This document shows, piece by piece, positions 25,880 to 34,704 of a stretch of 64,000 bases of DNA (within the stretch, counting starts at the first letter, position 1; each line of letters starts with the position of its first letter). The DNA lies in assembly GCA_900549825.1 (NCBI GenBank), contig URQB01000007.1, forward strand, positions 47,175 through 111,174. The letters run 5' to 3'. Made by a program: the position numbers and the translations under genes. The notes under the pieces were generated by a model, which worked only from the letters and a program-made list of their open reading frames with translations, made no database searches and was not told where the DNA came from. The DNA is from an uncultured Oscillospiraceae bacterium (GTDB taxonomy: Bacteria > Bacillota > Clostridia > Oscillospirales > Acutalibacteraceae).

Positions 25880-28081
25880 ATGTCTAAAGTGAAGAAAACG
25901 CTCGCCATAGTTTTGGCGCTATGCGTTGCCTTTAGCTGTACAGCCGTATTGGCTGCTGATCAAACGGCAACCTATACATCCCCAACGGGTGCATATAAAG
26001 CGCAGAAATTTTCTCATCCGGATGCCGGCGTAGGGGAAATTGACGGGATTATTGAATATGACAGCGGAGAAAATGATCGCGGGCAGAACTACTCCTGGTC
26101 GGCTGTTGGCTATGGCGATTATATGTATGTTGGCACATGCTATGCCGCAATCGCCACAACGATTAATATTATGGCCAAGCAAAGCGGAATGGATCCTGAT
26201 GTGTTCAAGGCCGGGATTGACGCCCTTTTTAATGGAACGCTCTATATGGGAGATAAAGAAAACAATCCCACCGACGTACAGCGCAGTATTCTCGTGCGTG
26301 TCAATGTGCGTACCGGTGAAGTGAAGATGATTGCGGAGCCCAAAGCGATAGGCGGTTACCGCGCAGCGACGATTTTTAATGGGAAACTTTATTTTGCAGC
26401 GGCAGCTACACCACCTTATTTGCTGGAAATTGACCCGGAGAATAACGATAGCACAAAGATTGTTTACACCAGTGAAAAACCGAGCAATCCTTTTGTGTCC
26501 GTGAGTATCCGCGGCCTGACATCTGTCAACGGTATGTTGGTTGCCAGCATGATTGGAAATAACGGAACCTATATCGTAGCCTCCGACAATCCTTCTGCGG
26601 GGCAGGAAGCATTTGAGACGATCGGCACGCAGGAGGATCTGCTGGACTATCCTGCCTATATGTATAATGACAGTATTTTCGGCGGCGCGATCTGGGATAT
26701 GGTCGGCTTCCAGGACAAGCTCTATTTCACTGTCGTGACCGGCAAGGCAGGCAATAAGCAGGCGTTTGCGATGTTCTGCGGAGAGCAGGATGAAACCACG
26801 GGTAAATGGTCCTACCGATTGATTGCCGGTGACGAGGCGGATGGCGCCCGTTATCCCTTTGGCTTGGGCGCAGACCGTTCCGGCGCGGCAAATCTGGTCG
26901 TGCATGATGGCTATCTTTACATCGGCGGGTATAACGACCCGATGATTGCGCTGCCCGGTGTGCTTCAGATGAATTTTGAGGAGCTTTATAAGGATCTGGA
27001 TTCTCCCGTCTGCCTGTGGCGGATGGATGCGAAAGAGAATATTGAGTTGGTGGCGGGCGAGGCGAACGAATTTTTCCCGGAGGTCAAGGGGAATCTGGGC
27101 GCCGGCCTCGGCAGCAATCTCAATCAGTATGTCTGGCGGATGGAGAGCTATCACGATAAATTATATGTGGGCACCTTTGATATCGGAAGCCTCGCGTATC
27201 CTCTGATGCAGGTGGCTAATGGCGACATCCTCAAACGTACGCCGGAGGAGTGGAAGACGCAGTTTGAATATATCATCAAGCTGTTGGAGCTGCTCAAAAA
27301 CGACGATTCCAGTGCCGCCCGAAACGCCGGGGGCATTTCCACAATGTCCGCAACGCTCAAAAGTATGACAGGTCTGCTCGATCGGGGCGGAATAGATGAT
27401 CTTGCTTCTACAGAAGCGTTTTATTCCCTGCTGAAAAAGGCCGTATCGCTTTATGAGAGCCTGCGGAAGTATCTGCCCGATTCGATTACAGAAAAGCTCG
27501 ACGGTATCTTCAATCAGGAGACGGTGGATAATTTCTATTACTTCATCGGCGTTTGCAAATACCTGGGCAAGGGCGAACGCGGCTTTGACCTTTTGGTTTC
27601 CGGCGATGGGCTCAATTTCGACGTGATCACACGCAACGGCTTTGGTGATTCCTACAATCACGGCTGCCGCGTATTTGCGATTACGGATGCCGGCCTGTGC
27701 ATCGGCACGGCGAACCCCTTCTATGGAACGCAGCTTTGGAGGCTGGAGGATCTGACAGAGGATCCGCAGGAGCCTTCAGAGGATGAGCCGACGCAGAATC
27801 CTCCGCAGGCGGATACTTCCGCCCCGGATACGCCTTCCACACCTGACGGATCGGACGATACGACAAAATCGGACGATGTTTCACAGGAGCCCGGCACTTC
27901 TTCCGGTCAGGATACGGAGGGGCGGCAGCAGGCCGGGCAGGATGAAGAGCCCTCCAATTCTTCCGATACAACGCCGGACATTCCCGATACAAGCGAGGGC
28001 ATGACGGGGATTGCCCTGGCTGCAACGGCAGTAATGGCAGGCGGCGTATTGCTGCTTCTGCATCGCAAAAAGATGAAATAA
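25880..28081 (+). CDS. Secreted, membrane-tethered surface protein of unknown function
   Basis: The product has 733 residues. It has a signal peptide (LAIVLALCVAFSCTAVLAA, cleavage near residue 26). A beta-propeller-like body has repeated display strands (YGDYMYVGTCY, FNGKLYFAAAA, FQDKLYFTVVTG, HDGYLYIGGYN, YHDKLYVGTFD). A Pro/Ser/Thr/Asp/Glu-rich stalk (about residues 620-700) leads to a C-terminal membrane helix with a KKMK tail. A variant sorting-like motif IPDTSEG precedes the helix, but it is not canonical LPxTG. The tail therefore could be a sortase substrate or a plain anchor. Function is unknown; the many aromatic loops suggest ligand binding. It is monocistronic, with a promoter at 25800 and a terminator after it. 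Confidence 0.8.
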   Translation: MSKVKKTLAIVLALCVAFSCTAVLAADQTATYTSPTGAYKAQKFSHPDAGVGEIDGIIEYDSGENDRGQNYSWSAVGYGDYMYVGTCYAAIATTINIMAKQSGMDPDVFKAGIDALFNGTLYMGDKENNPTDVQRSILVRVNVRTGEVKMIAEPKAIGGYRAATIFNGKLYFAAAATPPYLLEIDPENNDSTKIVYTSEKPSNPFVSVSIRGLTSVNGMLVASMIGNNGTYIVASDNPSAGQEAFETIGTQEDLLDYPAYMYNDSIFGGAIWDMVGFQDKLYFTVVTGKAGNKQAFAMFCGEQDETTGKWSYRLIAGDEADGARYPFGLGADRSGAANLVVHDGYLYIGGYNDPMIALPGVLQMNFEELYKDLDSPVCLWRMDAKENIELVAGEANEFFPEVKGNLGAGLGSNLNQYVWRMESYHDKLYVGTFDIGSLAYPLMQVANGDILKRTPEEWKTQFEYIIKLLELLKNDDSSAARNAGGISTMSATLKSMTGLLDRGGIDDLASTEAFYSLLKKAVSLYESLRKYLPDSITEKLDGIFNQETVDNFYYFIGVCKYLGKGERGFDLLVSGDGLNFDVITRNGFGDSYNHGCRVFAITDAGLCIGTANPFYGTQLWRLEDLTEDPQEPSEDEPTQNPPQADTSAPDTPSTPDGSDDTTKSDDVSQEPGTSSGQDTEGRQQAGQDEEPSNSSDTTPDIPDTSEGMTGIALAATAVMAGGVLLLLHRKKMK

Positions 28082-28112
28082 GAAGTTATTTCGTGAAATA
28101 TAACAGGTAAAG

Positions 28113-28156
28113 AAGCGCGCCGCAAATCGGATCTTTCAACGGTTTGCAGCGCGCTA
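28113..28156 (+). terminator. Terminator of the surface protein gene
   Basis: AGCGCGCCGCAAATCG and CGGTTTGCAGCGCGCT form a long stem with two mismatches, followed by ATTTGT. Confidence 0.7.
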
Positions 28157-28296
28157 TTTGTACTGGGCGCCGCTATGCAGTCAGCTGTTTGTATAAGAGA
28201 TCGTCCCCGCAGTGAAAGGCCGGGGAAATCTGAGAATCATCTGTCCAATATTTATTGTAATCCTACAGATAAAGTGAAAAATATTTGATTTACCCC

Positions 28297-28325
28297 TTGA
28301 TTTTTTTGCGTCGGTTCGATATAAT
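28297..28325 (+). promoter_or_regulatory. Sigma-A promoter for tRNA-Ser
   Basis: TTGATT (28297-28302) and TATAAT (28320-28325) have a 17-nt spacer. A 9-bp hairpin (AAGCACCAG 28330-28338 with CTGGTGCTT 28349-28357) sits in the pre-tRNA leader. Confidence 0.8.
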
Positions 28326-28363
28326 AACAAAGCACCAGAAATGACCGGCTGGTGCTTCATTTT

Positions 28364-28456
28364 GGAGAGTTGTCCGAGTTGGTCGAAGGAGCACGACTGG
28401 AAATCGTGTAATGAGTCAACGCTCATTCGAGGGTTCGAATCCCTTGCTCTCCGCCA
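28364..28456 (+). tRNA. tRNA-Ser (anticodon GGA)
   Basis: The 93-nt gene folds as a class II tRNA. The acceptor stem is GGAGAGT/GCTCTCC with one G-U pair. The D-arm is TCC...GGA. The anticodon stem CACGA/TCGTG has loop CTGGAAA, giving anticodon GGA (28399-28401). The long variable arm is ATGAG/CTCAT, and the T-loop is TTCGAAT. CCA is encoded. It decodes UCU/UCC serine codons. Confidence 0.97.
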
Positions 28457-28466
28457 TAAGCTTTTC

Positions 28467-28506
28467 GTGGACAAACCTTGATTTATCAAGGTTTGTCCAC
28501 TTTTTT
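28467..28506 (+). terminator. Strong terminator of tRNA-Ser
   Basis: GTGGACAAACCTTGA (28467-28481) pairs perfectly with TCAAGGTTTGTCCAC (28486-28500), followed by six T residues. Confidence 0.92.
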
Positions 28507-28993
28507 GCACCATTTTACATATGCTAGCCGTTTGCTTGATTATGTTGATGACAGCCATACGATTTTTTAAAGGTTTTTTCGGAATCGTATGAGGCTGCTT
28601 GATTCAAAAGTCATGATTTTATCCTTGCCCCATTCTGCTGGATATGCCTGCAGGTATCATTCAGTGAATCGGTATCTATGTTCAAAGAGGGTGAATACGA
28701 TTTGATATGCCTCTTGTGCAAAAGTGTAGAAAAGGCTGCCCAAAGCCCTGCTCTCGCAGGGCTTTTTCTACCCGGAAATATTGAAAATAAAGGGGTGTTT
28801 TCATTCATTGAGAGCTCGCTTGTTCACTGAAAATGTGTAAGCTGCCACACACCCACCGAAAAGAGAAAACGCCAGAATAGTTTGCTGATGATATTGATTA
28901 GAAAAATGTGGCAACCAAAAAGGGCATCGTGTGAAAAGCGCGACAAAAAATCATGCGCTATGATGGGTATATCAAATATAGGAGGTGCCATAT
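28507..28993. other. Non-coding stretch between tRNA-Ser and the AraC gene
   Basis: No supportable gene. It holds a CATACGATT/AATCGTATG hairpin (28556-28564 with 28583-28591) and an orphan terminator-like hairpin at 28742-28768. Short open frames here show no recognisable similarity. A tRNA 3' end followed by scrambled sequence is a common site of past element insertion, but no integrase remnant is visible. Confidence 0.5.
28742..28768. terminator. Orphan terminator-like hairpin
   Basis: AAAGCCCTGC (28742-28751) pairs with GCAGGGCTTT (28756-28765), loop TCTC, followed by a T-run. No gene is recognisable directly upstream on either strand. Confidence 0.6.
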
Positions 28994-29926
28994 ATGCACG
29001 CATGGGAAACCATTGAACATTCCTTGAATTTTATTGAGGAACATTTGGCAGAGGAAATATCAACGGAGGATCTGGCTAATACCGTCAGCCTTTCCCCCTT
29101 CTACTTTCAGCGCTTGTTTAAGCGGCTGGTAAAGAAACCGGTTCAGGAATACGTGAAACTCCGCCGCTTGGCAAAGGCGATTGAAAACCTGAGAAATCCT
29201 GAACAGAGAATCCTTGATGTAGCCTTAGATTATGGCTTTTCGAGCCACGCAAATTTCACTCGGGCCTTTCAGGAGACATACGGGATTACGCCCGAAGAAT
29301 ACAGAAAGGATTTGCCGATGCTCAATACATTTGAAAAGCCGGAAATTTCTATGAATTATGTATTGATCGACGAAGAGGTTCCGCTGGTGGTGGGAAATAT
29401 CGTCTTGGAAATCGAAAGAAAAACATTGGTGAGCCCGGAGGTTTCTCTCGGCTTTGAAACAGAAGTCCGTATTTCCGGCCAAACGCCGGTCGGCGAAAGT
29501 ACCGGTTTGGATATTCCCGGACAGCTTTGGCGCCGCTATCACGCGGAGAAGGTTTCGATTGCTGCAAATCTCAATGCCGAAGTAGAAATGGGAATGTCCC
29601 ATTCAGCAAATCCTACGCAGGGAACTTTCACTTACTTTGCGGGTGGACTTATGAAAAATATCCCGGAACAGATACAGGAAGGCTTTGTGAAGCAGGAGCT
29701 TTCGGCGGGAGAATATATCGTTTGCAGAATTGAAGCGGAAAGTTTTGAGGAGCTGGTAACGGTGGCCTTGGATCAGGCCAGCAAGTATCTTTTCGGTACA
29801 TGGCTGCCGCATCACAATTTAACAACAGAGCCATTCTCAGCAGAGAAGTATTATCGAAACACCGAGGATACGGTTTGTATGGAAATTTGGGTCATGCCCT
29901 TGCCGCTTGAAAGCCAAGACGAATGA
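28994..29926 (+). CDS. AraC-family regulator with GyrI-like effector domain
   Basis: The product has about 310 residues. The N-terminal AraC/XylS DNA-binding domain has two helix-turn-helix units: ISTEDLANTVSLSPFYFQRL and ILDVALDYGFSSHANFTRAF. The C-terminal about 160 residues fit the GyrI-like effector-binding fold (TPVGESTGLDIPGQLW, then FTYFAGG and LSAGEYIVCRIEA). Such proteins are transcription factors responding to a small ligand, often a drug or toxin. The ATG at 28994 lies 8 nt after AGGAGGTG; an upstream in-frame GTG at 28985 overlaps the ribosome site and is unlikely. No adjacent target gene is evident. Confidence 0.9.
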   Translation: MHAWETIEHSLNFIEEHLAEEISTEDLANTVSLSPFYFQRLFKRLVKKPVQEYVKLRRLAKAIENLRNPEQRILDVALDYGFSSHANFTRAFQETYGITPEEYRKDLPMLNTFEKPEISMNYVLIDEEVPLVVGNIVLEIERKTLVSPEVSLGFETEVRISGQTPVGESTGLDIPGQLWRRYHAEKVSIAANLNAEVEMGMSHSANPTQGTFTYFAGGLMKNIPEQIQEGFVKQELSAGEYIVCRIEAESFEELVTVALDQASKYLFGTWLPHHNLTTEPFSAEKYYRNTEDTVCMEIWVMPLPLESQDE

Positions 29927-30413
29927 AAAGGCAGGCGTTTTTGGGTCTTTTGCCCGAGCTGCCAGCCTGTAATGGAATAGCTGATCCGGAAAAAAGTCAA
30001 ATTTTCCTTACGAATCGTTCATATTGATTTTTCACATTCTTATTTTCCACGTCACACACTTGCAATATTTGCATCCTATACTATAGCCAAGATAAACGAA
30101 AGGGGATGGCAAGATGTAAACGGTTATCTCATGAGGCCGTCGGTTCCAATCCCACACAATCATGAAAGAACGGGCTTCTATTTTTCTTCATTTCATGCAT
30201 TTCCTCTCTTTTTCACACACTGTCCCCGCTGCCGGAATAGAACCCTCCGGCAGGGGCGGACAGACAACCCACAATCCCCTTGCAAGAGGGTTCCTATATA
30301 GATTGCTTCTTCGTTTTTTCTCTCCTTTCTTTCTCTCATTTTCAGAAAAATCGCCGGTGTTTCACCGGCGATTTTTCGTGTTTACAAAGCTTATGGAGCG
30401 TATTTTCAATCCG
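29927..30413. other. Non-coding stretch with hairpins before mltG
   Basis: I find no supportable gene. It contains a tRNA-3'-end-like fragment (about 30135-30160, CGGTTCCAATCCCAC), a perfect 7-bp hairpin TGCCGGA/TCCGGCA (about 30230-30254), a pyrimidine-rich tract and a terminator at 30345-30377. Confidence 0.45.
30345..30377. terminator. Strong orphan hairpin terminator
   Basis: GAAAAATCGCCGGTG (30345-30359) pairs perfectly with CACCGGCGATTTTTC (30363-30377). The A/T runs within the stem allow termination on both strands. It insulates mltG from upstream reading. Confidence 0.75.
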
Positions 30414-30442
30414 TTGCTTTTTGTATCTCGTTGTCGTATAAT
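30414..30442 (+). promoter_or_regulatory. Sigma-A promoter for mltG
   Basis: TTGCTT (30414-30419) and TATAAT (30437-30442) are separated by 17 nt, about 32 nt before the start. Confidence 0.7.
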
Positions 30443-30474
30443 AAAAATCAATCTGTCAAAAGGGGGAGATATGT

Positions 30475-31551
30475 ATGAAAAGCTGGTTTTTGCGGATCAC
30501 AGCAATTCTTATGGCCGTGATTCTTTGTATTGCTGTTTCGGCATGCGGCAAAGACGATGAAGATGAGCGGGACAGCTCCTTGGAGCCCGGCCAAACCGCG
30601 TCGGAAGGATCAAACAGCCCTGTCGCTGGTAATTCCAAACCCGCAGAGCCTGTTTTGCCACCCGATGAAGAATCCGTACAGCCTGTTGGCGGAAGCATCG
30701 ATATGCCCGGTACGCTGCCGAGCCTGTTTGTTACGCAGGGGCAATCAGGCGGTACTGTTTCCAAAACAACGCAGCCGAAAAAGACGGCAGCAGCAGAAGA
30801 ATCAGAATCCCGTACAGTAAGGGTCACTATCCCAGAGGGATATAATATCGTCCAAATTGCAAAAAAGCTGGAAGCGAACGGCGTATGCGGCGCGACAGAT
30901 TTTATCAATACGGCGCAGACGTATGATTTTACTTATTATCCGCTGGTCGGCAGTATACCGAAAAAGCAGTACCGTGCTTTCAAACTGGAGGGCTATCTGT
31001 TCCCGGATACCTATGAGTTTTATAAAAACATGAAGCCGCAGGATGCGGTGGGGAAATTCCTGCGCGGCAGCAAAGCCGTGCTGGCCAATACTCCTTCCAG
31101 TGCAGCGAATTTGAAAAATATGGATGAGATTTTGACGCTTGCCTCCATTATTGAGAAGGAGGCGCGCACCAATACAGATAAAAAGCGCGTTTCAGCGGTG
31201 CTTCATAATCGCCTTGCACAGGGCATGAAGCTTCAGGTGGATGCGACACCTGTATATCTTCGCTCTTATATCAGGGATAATGTGGGAAAATACAAAAATT
31301 TGAACAGTAGCTATACCTCCTATTGCAACGCTTACAATACTTATAACAGTGCCTGCAAGGGGCTGCCTGCCGGGCCGATCTGCAATCCGGGCCGTTCTTC
31401 TATCAATGCGGCAATCAAACCTTCAACGGAAGAAGATTATAAAGATATGCTCTATTTCTGCTCAAAGGACGGTACAATCTATTATGCCAAAACGCAGGCT
31501 GAGCACGACGCCAATTTGAAGAAATACGGGATTGTCATTCCGAGTGTGTAA
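30475..31551 (+). CDS. mltG: MltG-like endolytic murein transglycosylase, lipoprotein form
   Basis: The product has 358 residues. Instead of the usual N-terminal membrane helix it has a lipoprotein signal with lipobox VSAC near residue 24. A disordered, Ser/Pro/Glu-rich linker follows (about 26-115). A LysM-like segment comes next (VTIPEGYNIVQIAKKLEANG), then the YceG catalytic domain with EGYLFPDTYEF, LASIIEKEA (catalytic Glu near residue 227), VLHNRLAQGMKLQVDATPVY and GLPAGPICNPG. MltG cleaves nascent peptidoglycan strands near the membrane and limits glycan length. It is monocistronic. Confidence 0.9.
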   Translation: MKSWFLRITAILMAVILCIAVSACGKDDEDERDSSLEPGQTASEGSNSPVAGNSKPAEPVLPPDEESVQPVGGSIDMPGTLPSLFVTQGQSGGTVSKTTQPKKTAAAEESESRTVRVTIPEGYNIVQIAKKLEANGVCGATDFINTAQTYDFTYYPLVGSIPKKQYRAFKLEGYLFPDTYEFYKNMKPQDAVGKFLRGSKAVLANTPSSAANLKNMDEILTLASIIEKEARTNTDKKRVSAVLHNRLAQGMKLQVDATPVYLRSYIRDNVGKYKNLNSSYTSYCNAYNTYNSACKGLPAGPICNPGRSSINAAIKPSTEEDYKDMLYFCSKDGTIYYAKTQAEHDANLKKYGIVIPSV

Positions 31552-31694
31552 TGATACCCTTTTTCCGCTGCTGCGGCTTTTTGCAGCGCTTGAATTGAGT
31601 GATAAAGCTTACACTGCGGTCTGCCCCGAACCAAATCTCCTTTCCAGGCATAGAATAGCCTGCATAGGCTTATAAATCGGAGAGGAGTGGCAAT

Positions 31695-32162
31695 ATGCAA
31701 ATGCATGGTCAAAGCGTTTCAGAAATATTGCGTGCAAGCCCTTATGCCAGAGCTGTGCTCCACGGCGATACATATGCGCCGTGCCTGAGCGGTTCCGTCA
31801 GCTTTTATCCCTGGGCGCGCGGAACACTGGTGAAAGCAGAGGTGGTGAATCTGCCCATTGAGTCTACCGGCCCGTTCTTTGGCTTCCATATCCATGAGAA
31901 GGGGTGTTGCGAGAAGGATTTCACCTGTGCGGGCGGCCATTTTAACCCGACGGGACAGCCGCATCCATTCCATGCGGGAGACCTGCCCGTCCTTTTGTCC
32001 AACCACGGTTATGCGTATATGACAGTCTATACGGATCGATTCCGCCCGTGCGATGTTATTGGCCGTTCCGTAATCATCCATCAGATGCCGGATGATTACC
32101 GCTCCCAGCCCGCGGGGGACAGCGGTAACCGCATCGGCTGCGGAATTATTTTGAAATGCTGA
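31695..32162 (+). CDS. sodC: Cu/Zn superoxide dismutase-family protein without signal peptide
   Basis: The product has 155 residues. The copper and zinc ligands of the SodC fold are in order: GFHIHEKG (two His), GGHFNPTG (His), HPFHAGDLP (His and Asp) and RSVIIHQ (His). The Arg of GDSGNRIGCG fits the active-site arginine. Cysteines sit at the usual disulfide positions. Bacterial SodC is usually exported, yet no signal peptide or lipobox is visible here, so the protein should be cytoplasmic; clostridial relatives share this. It would dismutate superoxide, or it may be a metal-binding relative. GAGAGGAG lies upstream. Confidence 0.87.
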   Translation: MQMHGQSVSEILRASPYARAVLHGDTYAPCLSGSVSFYPWARGTLVKAEVVNLPIESTGPFFGFHIHEKGCCEKDFTCAGGHFNPTGQPHPFHAGDLPVLLSNHGYAYMTVYTDRFRPCDVIGRSVIIHQMPDDYRSQPAGDSGNRIGCGIILKC

Positions 32163-32179
32163 ACTGCCGGGCAAAAATA

Positions 32180-32217
32180 CGCCCGCTGCAAACGGTTTCA
32201 TCCATTTGCGGCGGGCG
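32180..32217. terminator. Bidirectional terminator between sodC and pyrE
   Basis: CGCCCGCTGCAAA (32180-32192) pairs with TTTGCGGCGGGCG (32205-32217) with one mismatch. A/T-rich flanks lie on both sides of two convergent genes. Confidence 0.8.
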
Positions 32218-32253
32218 ATATTCGTTTGTTAGGCCAACTGTCTGCAATTGCTT

Positions 32254-32928
32254 TTAAGCGCCATATTCCTGATAATAGGCGTCGATTGCGGCTTTCAGGG
32301 AATCGTCGATATAAATCTGCCCTTTGTACGGCCGGTTATAGAGATGCTCAATGACATCAGCCATGGTTACGATGGCATGCGCATCGAAGCCGTATTTTTC
32401 CTTGATCTCAGCAAGCGCGCTCACCTTGCCGCCCAGGCCCTTTTCCATGCGGTTGAGGGATACCATCAGGCCCTTGATCTCCACCTTTGCCTGTTCCATC
32501 AGGATGGGGAAGGTCTCCTCGATCGATTTGCCGGAGGTGGTGACATCCTCGATGATCACGACGCGGTCGCCATCCCTGAGCCTGCTGCCCAAAAGGATTC
32601 CCACATCTCCGTGATCCTTGACTTCCTTGCGGTTGGAGCAATAACGGATTTCCCGGCCGTAGAGCTCGCTGTAGGCAATGGTTGCGGCCACACTCAGCGG
32701 AATGCCCTTGTATGCAGGCCCGAAGAGCACGTCAAAATCATCGCCGAAATTTTCGTGGATGGCCCTGGCGTAATATTCCCCCAGCCTGCGCAGCTGCGCT
32801 CCCGTTACGTAGGCGCCCGCGTTCATAAAGAAGGGGGATTTGCGGCCGCTTTTCAGCGTGAATTCGCCAAATTTGAGCACCTGGCTATCCACCATGAATT
32901 CAATAAATTCCTGCTTGTAAGGTTCCAT
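32254..32928 (-). CDS. pyrE: Orotate phosphoribosyltransferase
   Basis: The product has 224 residues, normal for PyrE. It joins orotate and PRPP to give OMP, the fifth step of pyrimidine synthesis. The PRPP-binding loop is VVIIEDVTTSGKS, and the N-terminal LKSGRKSPFFMNAG and FGPAYKGIPL blocks are conserved. AAAGGAGG lies upstream of the ATG. It is 52 nt downstream of the DEAD-box helicase gene on the same strand, so the two may be co-transcribed. It lies about 20 kb from the main pyr cluster at 53-62 kb, which is unusual. Confidence 0.96.
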   Translation of the reverse strand: MEPYKQEFIEFMVDSQVLKFGEFTLKSGRKSPFFMNAGAYVTGAQLRRLGEYYARAIHENFGDDFDVLFGPAYKGIPLSVAATIAYSELYGREIRYCSNRKEVKDHGDVGILLGSRLRDGDRVVIIEDVTTSGKSIEETFPILMEQAKVEIKGLMVSLNRMEKGLGGKVSALAEIKEKYGFDAHAIVTMADVIEHLYNRPYKGQIYIDDSLKAAIDAYYQEYGA

Positions 32929-32980
32929 TGGAAGGCCTCCTTTGATGTTCTCTGATAACGTCTGGACGTGTTTGCTCCGA

Positions 32981-34663
32981 TCAGGTCAGTTTCCTGGTGA
33001 CTGTCTGGTACCCCATGATTTTGCAGCCCTTCATGCGGTCGACCACAAGCTTGACATGCTCGCGCGGGACGCTTACGAGCGTGCAGTTGTCGAGGATTTC
33101 GATCCGGCCGAAGCTTTTGCCTGGCAGTCCGCTTTCTCCTGCGACGGCGCCGAGGATATGGCTTGCGCTGATATGGTGCTTGCGCCCGAGATTGATGCTG
33201 ATCTTCTCCATATTTGAATCGTCGCGGCGGGGGGAGGAGGGGGAGCGTCTCGCGCCGGAGGGACGCAAATTGCCACGCTCCCGGCGGCGTGGATCGCGCT
33301 CCATCCGGTTGCGCCTGCTTTCAGCGGCAAACAGCTCGTCATCCGCGCGGCTCGGCCTGCGGCCCCGATGCTCCTTTTTTAAGAGCATTTTGATCAGAGC
33401 GGCAGAGATATCAAGCGAGGCGTAATCCTCCAAAAGGGCATCGGTATAGGGCATATATTCTTCGAGATTGCCCTCTTCCAATACCGCGCGCACCCGGTCG
33501 AGAAATTTGCGCTCGTTCGTCTCGTTGACCTCACTGCTGGAGGGGACGGCTTTGAGCGTAATCTTCGACTTTGTAAAGCGTTCAATATCGCGCAGCTCAT
33601 AAATCTGCCTGCGGCCCGTCACAAAGGTAAAAGCGCGGCCCTCCTTGCCGATGCGGCCGGTCCGGCCGATCCGGTGAACATAATACTCCACATCCTGCGG
33701 GATATCATAGTTGAATACGGCCGCAATATCATCTACATCGATGCCGCGCGCGGCTACGTCCGTTGCGATCAGGATATCGATGGAGCCTCTGCGAAAGCCG
33801 TTCATAATTTGCGTGCGCTCGCCCTGCTTCATATCGCCGTGCAGGCCGCGCGCCTGGTATCCGCGCGCGTGAAGCTCCTCCACGAGCTCGTCCACCTGCT
33901 TTTTCGTATTGCAGAATACGATGGAACGGCTGGGGTTGTAAACGTCCAGAAGGCGGCTGAGTACCTCCGTCTTTTTTCCGGCAGGCACTTCGTAATAGGT
34001 CTGCTCGATGTTAGGAACCGTGAGCTGCTCCCGCGTAATTTTAATGAGCTCCGGCTCTGTTTGATACTGCTTTGTGATCCGCATGATCTCCGGGGACATC
34101 GTGGCGGAGAAGAGGATGGTCTGCCGCTCCTGCGGTACGTCTTTCAGGATCGTTTCGATATCCTCCCGGAATCCCATACTGAGCATTTCGTCCGCCTCAT
34201 CGAGGATGATCATGTGCAGGTGGTCGGGCTTCAGCGTGCCACGCCGCATATGGTCCATCACGCGCCCCGGCGTGCCCACGACGATCTGTGCGCCGCCGCG
34301 CAATGCGGAAAACTGGCGCTCGATCGGCTGGCCCCCGTAAATGGGCACCACCTTCAGGAACGGCTTGTATTTTGCAAACTTCCGGATCTCGTCGCAAGCC
34401 TGTACGGCGAGCTCGCGCGTTGGGCAGAGGATCAGCACCTGTGTTTTCCGCCCACCAGCTGGGTCGATTTTTTCAATTGCCGGGATGCTGAAGGCGGCGG
34501 TTTTGCCTGTGCCCGTCTGGGAATGGCCGATCACATCCCTGCCGGCGAGAATCATCGGAATACTCGCCGCCTGGATACTGGTGGGCTCTTCAAAGCCCAT
34601 CTCTTCCACGGCGCGCTGCATTTCAGCGGACAGCTCCATATCGGAAAATTGGATTTTCTGCAT
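32981..34663 (-). CDS. DEAD-box ATP-dependent RNA helicase with DbpA-type RNA-binding tail
   Basis: The product has 560 residues. Motifs in order are HSQTGTGKTAAF (I), PTRELAVQ (Ia), TPGRVMDH (Ib), LDEADEML (II), FSATMS (III), HRIGRTGRIGKEG (VI). A basic Arg-rich linker (RRGRRPSRADDEL to about residue 485) leads to a C-terminal DbpA/CsdA-like RNA-binding domain (ISINLGRKHHISASHILGAV). Such helicases remodel rRNA and mRNA, especially in ribosome assembly and cold adaptation. GAGGAA precedes the start. The leader is structured (see 34705-34759). The pyrE gene follows. Confidence 0.95.
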   Translation of the reverse strand: MQKIQFSDMELSAEMQRAVEEMGFEEPTSIQAASIPMILAGRDVIGHSQTGTGKTAAFSIPAIEKIDPAGGRKTQVLILCPTRELAVQACDEIRKFAKYKPFLKVVPIYGGQPIERQFSALRGGAQIVVGTPGRVMDHMRRGTLKPDHLHMIILDEADEMLSMGFREDIETILKDVPQERQTILFSATMSPEIMRITKQYQTEPELIKITREQLTVPNIEQTYYEVPAGKKTEVLSRLLDVYNPSRSIVFCNTKKQVDELVEELHARGYQARGLHGDMKQGERTQIMNGFRRGSIDILIATDVAARGIDVDDIAAVFNYDIPQDVEYYVHRIGRTGRIGKEGRAFTFVTGRRQIYELRDIERFTKSKITLKAVPSSSEVNETNERKFLDRVRAVLEEGNLEEYMPYTDALLEDYASLDISAALIKMLLKKEHRGRRPSRADDELFAAESRRNRMERDPRRRERGNLRPSGARRSPSSPRRDDSNMEKISINLGRKHHISASHILGAVAGESGLPGKSFGRIEILDNCTLVSVPREHVKLVVDRMKGCKIMGYQTVTRKLT

Positions 34664-34704
34664 GTTTTTTCCTCGTTTTCTTAAAAATGACCGGACCCGT
34701 TCTT

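Noticed and set aside
28181..28558. 125-residue minus-strand frame over tRNA-Ser
   Set aside because: It is the antisense of the tRNA; the RARDSNPR-like string is a well-known artefact of reading tRNA complements.
30162..30560. 132-residue plus-strand frame overlapping the mltG promoter and start
   Set aside because: It crosses a strong terminator and the promoter, has no ribosome site, and overlaps the start of mltG in another frame.
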